Of a DNA stretch of 64,000 nt, positions 26,216 to 35,487 are shown in pieces. Every line of letters starts with the position of its first letter. Position 1 is the stretch's first letter. Source of the stretch: Vibrio atypicus (GTDB lineage: Bacteria; Pseudomonadota; Gammaproteobacteria; Enterobacterales; Vibrionaceae); NCBI RefSeq assembly GCF_009811315.1, contig NZ_BLID01000001.1, positions 186,001 through 250,000 on the forward strand. Reading direction: 5' to 3'. The position numbers and the translations under genes were made by a program. Below the pieces are notes generated by a model, which was given only the letters and a program-made list of their open reading frames with translations, did not search any database and had not been told where the DNA came from.

Positions 26216-27532
26216 CTATTGCCACCACATCGCTAGCTCTGGGAACATAATCACTAAGCTCAAAACCAAGACTTGCAGGCCGATAAATGGCAGAAGCGAC
26301 TCAAAGATTTCACCGAGAGTGATCTCTTTTGGCGCAACCGATTTAAGATAGAAAGCGGCTGGGCCAAATGGTGGTGACAAGAAAGAAACCTGCATATTGA
26401 GACAGAAAACCACACCAAACCATACTGGGTCATAACCTAAGCTTGTTATGATTGGCACAAAGATCGGCATGGTTAGTAACGCGACGCCAACCCAATCTAG
26501 GAACATACCCAGTACCAATAAAATCACCATCATAATGAGCAAGGTACCTAACGCACTACCACCACTTAGGCCAAGAATCACCTCTTCAACAAAGTCGATT
26601 CCGCCCATCAAGTTATAGATACCGACCAGTGCACTGGCACCAATACCAATCCACATGATCATCCCGCAAGTACGCATGGTCGCAATCGCACTTTCTTTCA
26701 GCATGGTGAAGTTCATCTCTCCACGGATTACTGCCGAAATCATAATACCGACAACCCCAAGCGCCGACGCTTCCGTCACGGAAGCGACACCTGTGTAAAT
26801 ACTGCCTAGTACCGTTGCAACCGAGAGAAGAGGAAAGAACAGTGCTTTGAAGTAATTGACGTTGGGCTCATCATCTTCGTCGATATCACTTGGAATTGGC
26901 GCTAACGAAGGGTTCAATTTACAACGAATCAATACATAACCGATGTAGCACGCAGCCAAGATAAACGCAGGTAGGAATGAAGCTTTGAACAGGTCGCCAA
27001 TTGAAACGCTTGCCGTCATACCATAAATAATGAGCACAATACTCGGAGGCAACATGGTCCCTAATGCACCACCAGCACAAGTAGTACCAATTGCAAGCTT
27101 GCGGTCATACCCCAAACGCAGCATTTGTGGCAACGCTAATATACCGAGCAAGACCGTTTCACCACCAATAACACCCGACATTGAAGCCAGCAATACTGCA
27201 ACCAATAGTGTTTGAACGGCAACGCCTCCTCGCACTTTGCGGCCGACTGACTTCATCGCATCAAACAAGTCACGTGCGATACCAGAGCGATCCAATAAAG
27301 CAGCCATCAGAACAAACATAGGAACCGCTAGAAATACGTAACCTGATGCAAAGCTGTAAGTCCGGCTTGCAATAAGTGGTAGCGCATCTGGACCAAACCA
27401 ACACAGGGTAAAGAAAATAGCAACAAATCCAGTCACGAAGGCAAGCTGCATACCGGTGAGAAGTAATCCAATCATCATCACCAACATGAGGACACTACCC
27501 CATGCAATGCCAATCGAAGATAAATCAAACAT
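26216..27532 (-). CDS. TRAP transporter large membrane subunit (DctM type), probably for gluconate
   Basis: The 438-residue membrane protein has 10-12 hydrophobic helices and belongs to the TRAP large-subunit family (LAVPMFVLMAALLDRSGIARDLFDA near residues 55-80; GGALGTMLPPS near 155). It couples Na+ flow to substrate import with the small and periplasmic subunits. It overlaps the small-subunit gene by 8 bp. Gluconate as substrate is inferred from GntR operators and from gntK and gnd downstream. Confidence 0.9.
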   Translation of the reverse strand: MFDLSSIGIAWGSVLMLVMMIGLLLTGMQLAFVTGFVAIFFTLCWFGPDALPLIASRTYSFASGYVFLAVPMFVLMAALLDRSGIARDLFDAMKSVGRKVRGGVAVQTLLVAVLLASMSGVIGGETVLLGILALPQMLRLGYDRKLAIGTTCAGGALGTMLPPSIVLIIYGMTASVSIGDLFKASFLPAFILAACYIGYVLIRCKLNPSLAPIPSDIDEDDEPNVNYFKALFFPLLSVATVLGSIYTGVASVTEASALGVVGIMISAVIRGEMNFTMLKESAIATMRTCGMIMWIGIGASALVGIYNLMGGIDFVEEVILGLSGGSALGTLLIMMVILLVLGMFLDWVGVALLTMPIFVPIITSLGYDPVWFGVVFCLNMQVSFLSPPFGPAAFYLKSVAPKEITLGEIFESLLPFIGLQVLVLSLVIMFPELAMWWQ

Positions 27533-28082
27533 CGTCTTTATTCCTTAGACCTATCACTTCTTGGATAAGGTGCAAAACGAATTGAATAACAAGTACGCAC
27601 AGAGCGACAAATATCAGGCCTTTTAAAAGAGCGGGGTAAGGTGCATTCAATACTGAACCTGACGTTTCAAGACGAAAGTCGCCCCAAGGTGTGAACCAGG
27701 CTTCTTCCGCCATGTAATAAGAGGCGTAGGCCAACATGCCAGCAAATGCCAAACCCACCACATGGTGAACCAAATTAAGGTACTTGCGTGTCTGAGCGGA
27801 TACTGAATCGTAAATCAACACGACACGTACGTGCTTATTTGCTGCAAATGCGTAAATCCCACCTACGATAAATAGCGAGCCACCAATAAAGGAAGCCGTT
27901 TCGTGTACCCAAGTTGTCGGAGCATCGAACACATAACGCATTAGCACTTCGTAAAATGAAATCAAAACGGTGAAAATAAAAAACCAACTGAGCCAATTAC
28001 TGATTTTTATGATGGCTCGATCTAAGAAGTTTCTTGATTGTTCTTCCTGATCTTGAGGAGCGTGTGGATTTTTCTCTGTCAT
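27525..28082 (-). CDS. TRAP transporter small membrane subunit (DctQ type)
   Basis: The 185-residue protein has four transmembrane helices (about 33-55, 65-85, 105-130, 150-175). The family signature FYEVLMRYVFDAPTTWVHE near residues 43-61 is clear. It is the partner of the large subunit directly downstream. It lies 81 bp after the dctP start-end unit in the operon. Confidence 0.9.
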   Translation of the reverse strand: MTEKNPHAPQDQEEQSRNFLDRAIIKISNWLSWFFIFTVLISFYEVLMRYVFDAPTTWVHETASFIGGSLFIVGGIYAFAANKHVRVVLIYDSVSAQTRKYLNLVHHVVGLAFAGMLAYASYYMAEEAWFTPWGDFRLETSGSVLNAPYPALLKGLIFVALCVLVIQFVLHLIQEVIGLRNKDDV

Positions 28083-28147
28083 AACGATCTATTCCAAAAA
28101 TAAGGAGGGCTTTCACCCTCCTAAGAGAAACTGCATAGACTCGCAGC

Positions 28148-29164
28148 TTAAAGAAGGCCGTTGGTTTCTAAGAAGGAAGTGACTGAGTCATACACTTTTT
28201 GTGCATTTGGCGAACGCTCCGCGAATACTTTCCATTGAGTCTTAGCGATCTCACGGAATTTCTTACGCTCCTCTTCTGACCAGTTATGGATGGTAATTTC
28301 TGGGTTTGCCTGTGCTTCCTTAACCGCCGCTTGGTCTGCAATTTTTAGCTGCGTTGTCATATCATAAGAAAAATCACGAACCGATGTTTTCAAGATCTCT
28401 TGTAGGTCAGCTGGCATTTTGTCCCACTTTTTCTGAGAAATCGAAATATCAATCAATGGCAGAGAGTGGAAGCCCGGCTGAACTGGATGCGTTGCGATAT
28501 CGTTCATACCAGCTTTCTGGTTCGTAGAGAATACCGTGTAATCAGCAGCATCAATGACACCTTTGCTCAAACCAGTAAACACTTCTGAACCAGGAAGATT
28601 CACTGGGGTTGCACCTGCCGCAGCAAAGACTTGCTGTACCAACCCTTCCGGCGCACGCAGTTTCAAACCTTTAAGATCATCAACGCCATCAATCGGTTTC
28701 TTAGAGATGAAAGATTCAACACCGGTTGTAGAAGCTCCGACAAACTTCACGCCATAAGGCGCGTACAATTCCGTCATCAACTCATTACCACCGCCATAGT
28801 TCATGTATTGCAGCAGCTGAGTTGTATCTGACCACGCACCTACCATGTTTCCAATTAAACCAAACGCAGGATCTTTCCCTGAAAAGTAACCCGTTGCCGT
28901 GATCTGGCCATCTAGAATACCCATTTTTATCGAACCCAAAGTTTCTGTGTGTTTAACCACGGCACCAACAGGTAATAAATCGATATCGATACGACCATTT
29001 GACATGCTTTCAACACGTTCAGCCCAATTCTGTTGAACCTTATAGTTCAAATCACCAGAAGGGTCAGAAGACTGAATTTTAAGCTTAAAATCCGCGGCTA
29101 TTGCCGATGTCGCAAATGCGCCCGTGATGGTGGCAGCAAGCAAAGTTTTCGTCATCGCGTTCAT
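28148..29164 (-). CDS. TRAP transporter periplasmic substrate-binding protein (DctP type)
   Basis: The start at 29164 (MNAMTKTLLAATITGAFA) gives a classic signal peptide cleaved near AIA-ADF and 338 residues. An AAAGGA site lies upstream. The longer open frame to 29209 adds a charged stretch and is less likely. The family motif around KLRAPEGLVQQVF with the ligand Arg, followed by PVNLPGSEVFTGLSKGVID, is present. It binds the substrate, probably gluconate or a related sugar acid, in the periplasm. Two GntR palindromes lie about 80-115 bp upstream. Confidence 0.92.
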   Translation of the reverse strand: MNAMTKTLLAATITGAFATSAIAADFKLKIQSSDPSGDLNYKVQQNWAERVESMSNGRIDIDLLPVGAVVKHTETLGSIKMGILDGQITATGYFSGKDPAFGLIGNMVGAWSDTTQLLQYMNYGGGNELMTELYAPYGVKFVGASTTGVESFISKKPIDGVDDLKGLKLRAPEGLVQQVFAAAGATPVNLPGSEVFTGLSKGVIDAADYTVFSTNQKAGMNDIATHPVQPGFHSLPLIDISISQKKWDKMPADLQEILKTSVRDFSYDMTTQLKIADQAAVKEAQANPEITIHNWSEEERKKFREIAKTQWKVFAERSPNAQKVYDSVTSFLETNGLL

Positions 29165-29242
29165 AGTAGGGGTATCCTTTGATTGTTTCAGTTTCAGCGC
29201 AGCCCTCATTGGCTAGCTGTAAAATACCGGATTATTGTTATA

Positions 29243-29256
29243 TGTTACCGGTAACG
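29243..29256. promoter_or_regulatory. GntR operator 1 of the TRAP operon
   Basis: The perfect 12-bp palindrome GTTACCGGTAAC (29244-29255), flanked by T and G, is about 80 bp upstream of dctP. Confidence 0.8.
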
Positions 29257-29265
29257 TTAGAGTTA

Positions 29266-29279
29266 TGTTACCGGTAACA
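29266..29279. promoter_or_regulatory. GntR operator 2 of the TRAP operon
   Basis: The perfect palindrome TGTTACCGGTAACA has its centre 23 bp from operator 1, about two helical turns, which suits cooperative binding on one DNA face. Confidence 0.82.
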
Positions 29280-29401
29280 ACAAAACGTTTTCCATGACGA
29301 AAATCACAAGTTTTAGATTTGTTAATAAAACTAGAGAAAATTAAGAAAGAAGTGTGACGCTCAGCTATGCAACAAATATGCGATGTTGTGACAAGTGTTA
29401 T

Positions 29402-29836
29402 CTAACGTTGCCTGAAAACCCATATAGGTCCGATCAACAGAAAGGCAAGATCATCAAAAAAGGAAGGTTTCTTTCCCTCAATTTTATGCCCAATAAACTG
29501 GAGTAACCAAAGTGAAGCAAACATAGATAAGGAGATGAGCAGAACGGGCAACTGCATTATGTCGAGAGACCAAACTAAGGAGATACTTGCAAGAGTAAAG
29601 CCCAGCATCATTAAGAATACGCTGAGCGATAGCTTAAAGTAGAAGGCCCAAACCGGAATAGCTGCAACCCAAACCCAGTTCAACGTATAACCATAGAAGG
29701 AAACCGAAGGAATTGACCAAATCAGCCCAACAACTGAGATAAAGATGCCAGGAACTGCGACCTTATGAATTTTTTGGTTTATAGGGTTTTGATGGCTGTC
29801 CCCATAGTCTGACAACCACTGAGTTAAATCGCGCAT
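29402..29836 (-). CDS. Mpo1-like (DUF962) membrane protein
   Basis: The start at 29836 (MRDLTQWLSDYGDSHQNP) has a GAGGTGATT site and gives 144 residues. The motif H-Q-N-P-x-N-x-x-x-H-x-x-x-VP near residues 15-30 and the C-terminal QFIGHKIEGKKPSFFDD (His, Glu, Asp) are diagnostic of the DUF962/YGL010w family. In yeast Mpo1 these residues hold Fe(II) for alpha-oxidation of 2-hydroxy fatty acids. Four transmembrane helices lie between. The bacterial role is unproven. Confidence 0.88.
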   Translation of the reverse strand: MRDLTQWLSDYGDSHQNPINQKIHKVAVPGIFISVVGLIWSIPSVSFYGYTLNWVWVAAIPVWAFYFKLSLSVFLMMLGFTLASISLVWSLDIMQLPVLLISLSMFASLWLLQFIGHKIEGKKPSFFDDLAFLLIGPIWVFRQR

Positions 29837-29904
29837 AATCACCTCAAAACTCATTACCATACTAGTTCTATAGCATGAATTTTCAGGCTCTGCGTATTCA
29901 AAAT

Positions 29905-31284
29905 TTAGTAAGCATTCACCCTTTGTGATTGACGACGCTTTTCTTGATACATCCGAGAATCTGCCAACTTAATCATTGCTTCTAAGTCAACAAAATCATC
30001 ACTGTATAAAGCGTAGCCCACGCTAACGTGGATATTAATCAAGTATTGCTCATATATCACCGGGCTTTGGCAAATTGCTTTCTGCAGCGCAATATTTATA
30101 ACGTCAATATCGTTCGAAGATGTCACTCTTGGCAATAGTACTAAAAACTCATCTCCACCCATGCGAGCGACCACATCCGATCCTCTCAACGTTCTTTTAA
30201 TTCGTTCTGCAGTCGCAATGAGTACCTTATCCCCAGCAGCGTGACCATAAGTGTCATTTATCTGCTTAAACTTATCGAGATCAATACTCAAGATGGCGAA
30301 GTTCTCTTTGGCTCCACTTTTTTCCGCCGCTTCAAATTGACGCTCAATGGTATACATAAAGTAGCGACGATTTGGCAGTTGGGTTAACGAATCTTGGAGT
30401 GATCGGCGATTCGCAGTGGAATATAAGCGAAAAACCAAACTAAACGAAAGGACGAGAATAAACAGCATTGGGTATGCAATTAACCTAACAGCGTGCACTT
30501 GATACCAAGGGCTATGCGATAGTAAATCTTGCTTCTCACTGGCGGCAATCATCCAACTGCCGTAAGGAAAGTAAACTTGCTCGGTCGCAAAAGCATTTTC
30601 GTAAACCTTAGGGTCTCCGTAAAAGTGCTCACCATCACTGCCTTTACTGTCAATGCCACGCATTGCTAGGTTGTACTTATGCTCAAACTTCTCTATTCCG
30701 GCATTATGAAATAGCGAGTCCAAGTCAATAACCACACTACACACACCCCAGTAACGGCGGTTGTATGGAGGATCTTCGTAAATGGGCACGCGCGCAATCA
30801 ATCCCCTACCACCTTGAACAAGGTTAACGGGACCAGCGATGAAGATTTCTTGAACCTCCTGAGCTTTACGAATAGTGCGCCATTGGCTAGGGATGGTTCG
30901 ATAATCCAACCCCAATGCTTTCTCATTACCTTCTAGCGGATAGATATGTGCAATAACATCGTCAGGGGCAAGACCAATCACACGGATATGGTTACTTTTA
31001 CGTAGAACACTCGAAGCGATAAGATCCCAGCCGGAAAACTCAAACTCAGGGTTTGCCGCAACCAATGTCGCTAAACTGTTGGCAACATAAATATCAGAAA
31101 CAATAGCGGCTTCAAGTTCAGAGCGAACAATTGATAGCTCTTCTTTGGCTCTTCCTAACAGGCTGTCACGCACAAACGTTTTTTGGCTGCGATCTAAAGA
31201 CTCAATACATCCAACAGCAAAAAAAATTAATAGACAAATCGCTATCTTCACAGACCAATGCCTGTCGACTAGATCTTGCATCAT
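29905..31284 (-). CDS. Diguanylate cyclase with periplasmic CHASE sensor
   Basis: The 459-residue protein has an N-terminal helix (about 13-30), a periplasmic CHASE domain (about 45-255), a second helix (about 265-288) and a GGDEF domain (about 295-455). The active site reads GGDEF, preceded at five residues by the inhibitory I-site motif RGSD. It should therefore make cyclic di-GMP with product inhibition. The CHASE ligand is unknown. It is one of two cyclases flanking a DUF3541 gene. Confidence 0.92.
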   Translation of the reverse strand: MMQDLVDRHWSVKIAICLLIFFAVGCIESLDRSQKTFVRDSLLGRAKEELSIVRSELEAAIVSDIYVANSLATLVAANPEFEFSGWDLIASSVLRKSNHIRVIGLAPDDVIAHIYPLEGNEKALGLDYRTIPSQWRTIRKAQEVQEIFIAGPVNLVQGGRGLIARVPIYEDPPYNRRYWGVCSVVIDLDSLFHNAGIEKFEHKYNLAMRGIDSKGSDGEHFYGDPKVYENAFATEQVYFPYGSWMIAASEKQDLLSHSPWYQVHAVRLIAYPMLFILVLSFSLVFRLYSTANRRSLQDSLTQLPNRRYFMYTIERQFEAAEKSGAKENFAILSIDLDKFKQINDTYGHAAGDKVLIATAERIKRTLRGSDVVARMGGDEFLVLLPRVTSSNDIDVINIALQKAICQSPVIYEQYLINIHVSVGYALYSDDFVDLEAMIKLADSRMYQEKRRQSQRVNAY

Positions 31285-31681
31285 TTCCCCAACACTTACG
31301 GATTAAGCCATACCGTAACTAAGCACAGAGTCTCCTTCTTCGAGAAGTATCCCGCCTAGATTTTTAATAATTCTATCAATACTATAAAACCTACAATAAT
31401 TTGAGCTTTTTTTCACCGAAAAATGCGCTTTTCTTACGGAATAATGCAAAGAGTCTGGCATCAAACACAGCATTCCCTTCTGCTTTTCGACTGATAGATA
31501 TGCTCTAACTTCAGTAAAACGAGCCAAAATAAGATGTGAACGCTTTGTAAATGCTTGATATTTTGCACCTATCTGACAGCGCGCTTACATCGAACAAACT
31601 AATATTTGCTAACTTACTAAGATATTAATTATCTGCAACGGATTGTCAGGTCGATGACCGTTCAACCTTATCGGTGCACTT
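31285..31681. other. Intergenic region between a diguanylate cyclase and the DUF3541 gene
   Basis: This AT-rich region should contain the divergent promoters of both genes. A 74-codon minus-strand frame (31303-31527) would need a TTG start without a good ribosome site and is not accepted as a gene. No repeats or clear hairpins were noticed. Confidence 0.5.
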
Positions 31682-32743
31682 ATGCGTCAAACTGTTCTAG
31701 CCCTATGCCTTAGTCTTACTATCTTTCCGGTAGCCTTTGCAGCCACCAGCTATCAAGACTCCGCTGAAACGATCAAAAAGACCTATGAAACTCAGCTCTA
31801 TACTTTACCTGCATTTAAAGAAGGGCATTACGGCCTAAGAATGTATCGTCAAACGTTAGACAAGAAGTACTCTGCTGCCGTTTGGAGTGATATGGCGCGC
31901 GTAGCAAGTCGCTTGAATCGATTTGCAGCAGAAGTCCATACTCCTGAACAGATCTTGCTCTATTCAGAGAAACGCATTGCGGGTTACAGCGATGAAACAG
32001 ATGAGCGCAGTGTACGTCGATATACGGTCACCAAACATATGCCAGAGTATCTATACTTAGGTATTGATCTACTTGGCTCGATGGCTCGCGCCAATGAGTA
32101 TGGATTGAAACACAAGCAAGATGAAACGCTACGAAAAGTTATTCGCCGTTACGACTTTGAAAAGTATGCTGCTGATCCTGAAATGATCCGCGCATGGGCT
32201 GCACAGCTTGCTAATCAGGTTTTTTGGTTGCGTCAGTTAGGCGAACAAGACGTGGTTGAACCTTTTATTAAAGCATTTCAAACAACCTACCCAGACTACG
32301 AAGATAAAAAGCTATCTAAACAGCAGTATGGCAACAAGTTGTATGGTATGACTCATATCATTTTCGCCGACTCACATTACTACCAACGCTTAGTTAAAGA
32401 AGAGCAATATCAATGGATTTTTGATTACTTCAGAACCAACATTGATACGATCTTGCTAAGAGCAAAAGAAGACATTATTGCTGAAGTCGGGATTAGCTTC
32501 TTACTTGCAGGGCTAGAAGATGATCCTGTCGTTGAGAAAACACGTAAGGCAATTCAACAATCAATCGATAACGACAAAGGAATGATCCCTTCGGTCAGTG
32601 GCGATTTTGATCTTTCCTACGGTGAACATCGAAACGTACTGGCCATAATGCTGTTGGATTGGCAGAAGGTAAATCGCGCCCCAACCATTTCATCTCAGCC
32701 TAGAGTGTTTTCCAATCTACCTTATGGATTAGTCGCCAAATGA
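31682..32743 (+). CDS. Exported DUF3541-type protein
   Basis: The 353-residue protein has a clear signal peptide (about 1-20, cleaved near AFA-ATS). The mature part is largely helical, with many Tyr, Arg and Asp. It looks like the Vibrio DUF3541 family, of unknown role. The segment GEHRNVLAIMLLDW near the C-terminus and the WAAQLANQVFWLRQLG stretch suggest a periplasmic alpha/alpha-barrel-like fold, which is only an impression. It stands between two diguanylate cyclase genes. A strong terminator follows. Confidence 0.7.
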   Translation: MRQTVLALCLSLTIFPVAFAATSYQDSAETIKKTYETQLYTLPAFKEGHYGLRMYRQTLDKKYSAAVWSDMARVASRLNRFAAEVHTPEQILLYSEKRIAGYSDETDERSVRRYTVTKHMPEYLYLGIDLLGSMARANEYGLKHKQDETLRKVIRRYDFEKYAADPEMIRAWAAQLANQVFWLRQLGEQDVVEPFIKAFQTTYPDYEDKKLSKQQYGNKLYGMTHIIFADSHYYQRLVKEEQYQWIFDYFRTNIDTILLRAKEDIIAEVGISFLLAGLEDDPVVEKTRKAIQQSIDNDKGMIPSVSGDFDLSYGEHRNVLAIMLLDWQKVNRAPTISSQPRVFSNLPYGLVAK

Positions 32744-32747
32744 TACT

Positions 32748-32779
32748 AAAGACCTCAGAATTCTCATTCTGAGGTCTTT
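32748..32779 (+). terminator. Terminator after the DUF3541 gene
   Basis: A perfect 14-bp stem (32748-32761 with 32766-32779) with a 4-nt loop ends in TTT. Confidence 0.88.
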
Positions 32780-33096
32780 ATAGCAATGCTTTAATCACAA
32801 ATTACTATAAACATTTATATCATTTTATTATATAGACAAGCACTATTAAGCACATTATTGTTAAAATTCAGCCACTTACAAACGTCAACAATCTAACACT
32901 GTTTATAAATTAGCTTCATATACAACTACTTAACTATGCGTCAAAATTCTGCTGTCACCATAAAGTCACGCAAATAAGAACCCAGTTGCATTATTTAGAT
33001 ACGCAATTACTCAATTTGTCCAACTGAATTCTTGAAGCGAAGTCACAGATAACTCCTAGACTTTAAGCAAGGATTTAATCTGGCAGGTTATAAGGG
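32780..33096 (+). other. AT-rich region upstream of a diguanylate cyclase
   Basis: No gene, hairpin or recognisable operator was seen in these 317 bases. They presumably include the promoter of the cyclase gene that starts at 33097. Confidence 0.4.
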
Positions 33097-34257
33097 ATGA
33101 GTAATTTAGTCGGTCGACGTCTGCAAGAAATGGCAGCCTTACGTGCTTCCCGCAAGCACAAAATGGTACAGATATGCTCTATCGTAGCTCTCACAATGCT
33201 ATTTCTTTATGGTGGCCTGCATCTGATTCAAAATAACCTATTATTTGCTTTAATCGATATCTCAAGTGGTATCATTCTCTCCCTAAACCTCTTTCTGCTA
33301 AACAAAAAACAGCACAGCAATCATGCGACATTAGTGCTCTGCGGTATTCTGCTGCTTCAAGGGGGGATGCTTCTCTTCTACGGCGGACATGGTGCCGGCT
33401 CTCTCATATGGATTTATCCAATAATCGCTGCGGTCATTTTTGCCAGTGAATTTCGAACAGGGTTAGTATTAAGTATCCTGTTTTGTGTTATTGCCACTGT
33501 GACCGTTCTATTTATTGACCCTTCGGTTGTTGGTGATCTTACAGTAAGCCGGTTTCTAGTTAGCCTACTCGCCCTCTGTTTGTTATGTAACACCTCATCG
33601 TACTACTACGATCAAGCCGTTAACTACATTCAATCACTGTATAGAGAGGGGATTGAAGATCTGGCTTACATGGACCAATTAACAGGCCTCGCGAATCGGT
33701 GGAGTTTTGAAAGTTGGGCAAGCGAGAAGCTAGAAGAAGAACGTGATAGCAAAACCATCACGGCGATGATCTTTTTAGACATCGATAATTTTAAATCCAT
33801 TAATGATACATACGGACATGAAGTCGGTGACAAAGTACTGCAGTATCTATCAAGCCGGTTAAAAAACAACGTCAGAAACAAAGATAGAAAAACAGAAAAG
33901 CATGACTATTCTATCGCTCGTTTTGCCGGCGACGAGTTTGTTTTGCTGCTTTACGGCGTAAATAATAAACAAGATTTAGAAAACATCTTAAATCGAATAC
34001 TGCATCTATTTGAGGATTGTTACCAAGGACCAGAGAAAATCGGAAAACTTGCGGTTAGCTTGGGAGTCGCACTTTACCCAGAAGATGCAACTAACCTCGC
34101 TGAACTGACCCGCTGCGCGGACAAAGCTATGTATTCTGCAAAACACAACGGTAAAAACCAGTTCCACTACTATCACCGTAAAGAAAGTACTATCGAAAAA
34201 AAAACAACACTAACAAACGTAGATAATGTTACCCCTCTAAAACACAGAACTCCTTAG
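33097..34257 (+). CDS. Membrane-bound diguanylate cyclase (AGDEF)
   Basis: The 386-residue protein has an N-terminal membrane region with about five or six helices (about 20-170) and a C-terminal GGDEF domain (about 185-365). The active-site loop reads AGDEF, a variant usually still active. The helix before it holds an extra Lys/Asp-rich insertion (NKDRKTEKHD), and no RxxD I-site is present at the usual spacing, so feedback inhibition may be missing. The C-terminal tail is polar. It shares a four-base overlap of stop codons with the convergent small gene. Confidence 0.9.
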   Translation: MSNLVGRRLQEMAALRASRKHKMVQICSIVALTMLFLYGGLHLIQNNLLFALIDISSGIILSLNLFLLNKKQHSNHATLVLCGILLLQGGMLLFYGGHGAGSLIWIYPIIAAVIFASEFRTGLVLSILFCVIATVTVLFIDPSVVGDLTVSRFLVSLLALCLLCNTSSYYYDQAVNYIQSLYREGIEDLAYMDQLTGLANRWSFESWASEKLEEERDSKTITAMIFLDIDNFKSINDTYGHEVGDKVLQYLSSRLKNNVRNKDRKTEKHDYSIARFAGDEFVLLLYGVNNKQDLENILNRILHLFEDCYQGPEKIGKLAVSLGVALYPEDATNLAELTRCADKAMYSAKHNGKNQFHYYHRKESTIEKKTTLTNVDNVTPLKHRTP

Positions 34258-34535
34258 CCCGTCATATACATTAGCCACAAACAAAGCGCCATCACGACGA
34301 TCATCCAAGCGGCATAACGTGTTGTATTTGGCTTATCTTTTTTTGGTCTAACCACAGGTCTAAAAGCAGCATCTTTTGCTTGGCTCAATACAGACTGCTC
34401 TCTCGCCATTATTTTTTCTCGGCGCTTTTGAGCTGTCGAAGCGACTTGACCAAAACGGTGCAACTGGTCTTGAGTCAATTCCTTACTCGGATCATATCGA
34501 GAATGTTGGTCTGAATGTTTAGGTACAACAGCCAT
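34254..34535 (-). CDS. Small membrane-anchored protein, 93 residues
   Basis: The start at 34535 (MAVVPKHSDQHSRYDPSKEL) has an AGGAGG site five bases upstream. The protein has a charged, probably helical N-terminal part (about 1-70) and one C-terminal transmembrane helix (about 73-92). The function is unknown, and I recognise no family. It is convergent with the diguanylate cyclase, with overlapping stop codons. Confidence 0.7.
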   Translation of the reverse strand: MAVVPKHSDQHSRYDPSKELTQDQLHRFGQVASTAQKRREKIMAREQSVLSQAKDAAFRPVVRPKKDKPNTTRYAAWMIVVMALCLWLMYMTG

Positions 34536-34787
34536 ATCCACCTCCTAATGTAAGTTACCTGTACTTCAAGTATAGCCAATGGTTATTTTGATAACTTTGA
34601 TAATAGCTTAAAATAACATCGGATTTCTCGAATTCATACATTAGGTCTATGCAACCGCAATGCCAGATATGAATTACATTGTGAACGCCCAGTAAGCTAA
34701 AGGCTCCAAGGTGTTGTTATAGTGGATAACTTCTTAGCAGAGAGTTTTGGATTGGCGATTTGAGTATCAAAATGAAACTCAGGAAGG

Positions 34788-34820
34788 TTAGTTAGGACTC
34801 AAATGCTGTGCCCTAACTAA
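34788..34820 (-). terminator. Possible terminator after ppnP
   Basis: TTAGTTAGG (34788-34796) and CCTAACTAA (34812-34820) form a 9-bp stem just beyond the ppnP stop. No good T-tract is present, so it is a weak terminator or an RNA-stabilising hairpin. Confidence 0.45.
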
Positions 34821-34830
34821 ACAGGCAGAA

Positions 34831-35112
34831 TTATAGGTATTCACACAAGTAAGCGGTCGTTACTGGCAATTTCAGGTCAAATGACGAATCACCTGCGACT
34901 TCAAAAGAGTCACCAGATTTAAACGTTGTCCAGTCTTGATCGCCTAATCGCTTAATGGTCATTTCCCCTTTTACAACAGTCATACGCTCCGGCGCAGCAG
35001 TACCAAAAGTGTACTCACCCGCTTGCATGACACCTACACTCGATTCTTCATCACCTTGCGCAAAGCCCAGTGATTTAACCTGCTCGTCAAAATAGCTGTT
35101 TACCTTAATCAT
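34831..35112 (-). CDS. ppnP: Pyrimidine/purine nucleoside phosphorylase PpnP
   Basis: The start at 35112 (MIKVNSYFDEQVKSLGF) gives 93 residues, the normal PpnP (YaiE, DUF1255) length. The longer open frame to 35217 is AT-rich and not conserved-looking. The single cupin barrel includes VGVMQAGEYTFGT, APERMTVVKGEM and the GDSFEV element. PpnP phosphorolyses several nucleosides to bases and ribose 1-phosphate. Confidence 0.92.
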   Translation of the reverse strand: MIKVNSYFDEQVKSLGFAQGDEESSVGVMQAGEYTFGTAAPERMTVVKGEMTIKRLGDQDWTTFKSGDSFEVAGDSSFDLKLPVTTAYLCEYL

Positions 35113-35487
35113 AATTCCTTCATGAACCTTATAAGCGTTTTTAATATATTGAATCCATGTTTTATATGATTTAGTAATTTTGAGCAACACATTCGTTATC
35201 GACCTCTCCCACCTCATAAGAAGAGTTCGCTGTGATAAAAGAGTAACCTGCGAATAATCTTCTAATCTTGTCTCTATAGCTAGACAATAAGTGCTAGTCT
35301 TAGGGTGGAAACGCTTAAAACTTCGTTATTACAAATTAGCTAGTATCATGAGTTCGCTAGATGGTCTTTTGTTGGGCTGAGGATCAAACTTCCAACCTCA
35401 TTAATTGCGTCCTCGCTCATTATCTTACAGTCTATTAAGTATCTCGTAAGATATAGGACAAATCCCCAAAAGGAATAATCGGCAATC
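35113..35487. other. Divergent intergenic region, ppnP to DUF2850 gene
   Basis: This AT-rich stretch should hold both promoters. ATCTTAC and GTAAGAT form a short 7-bp inverted pair around 35420-35455. Nothing else could be supported. Confidence 0.4.

Noticed and set aside
31303..31527. 74-codon minus-strand frame just upstream of the CHASE-GGDEF gene
   Set aside because: It needs a TTG start with no good ribosome site, lies in a promoter region and shows no recognisable domain.
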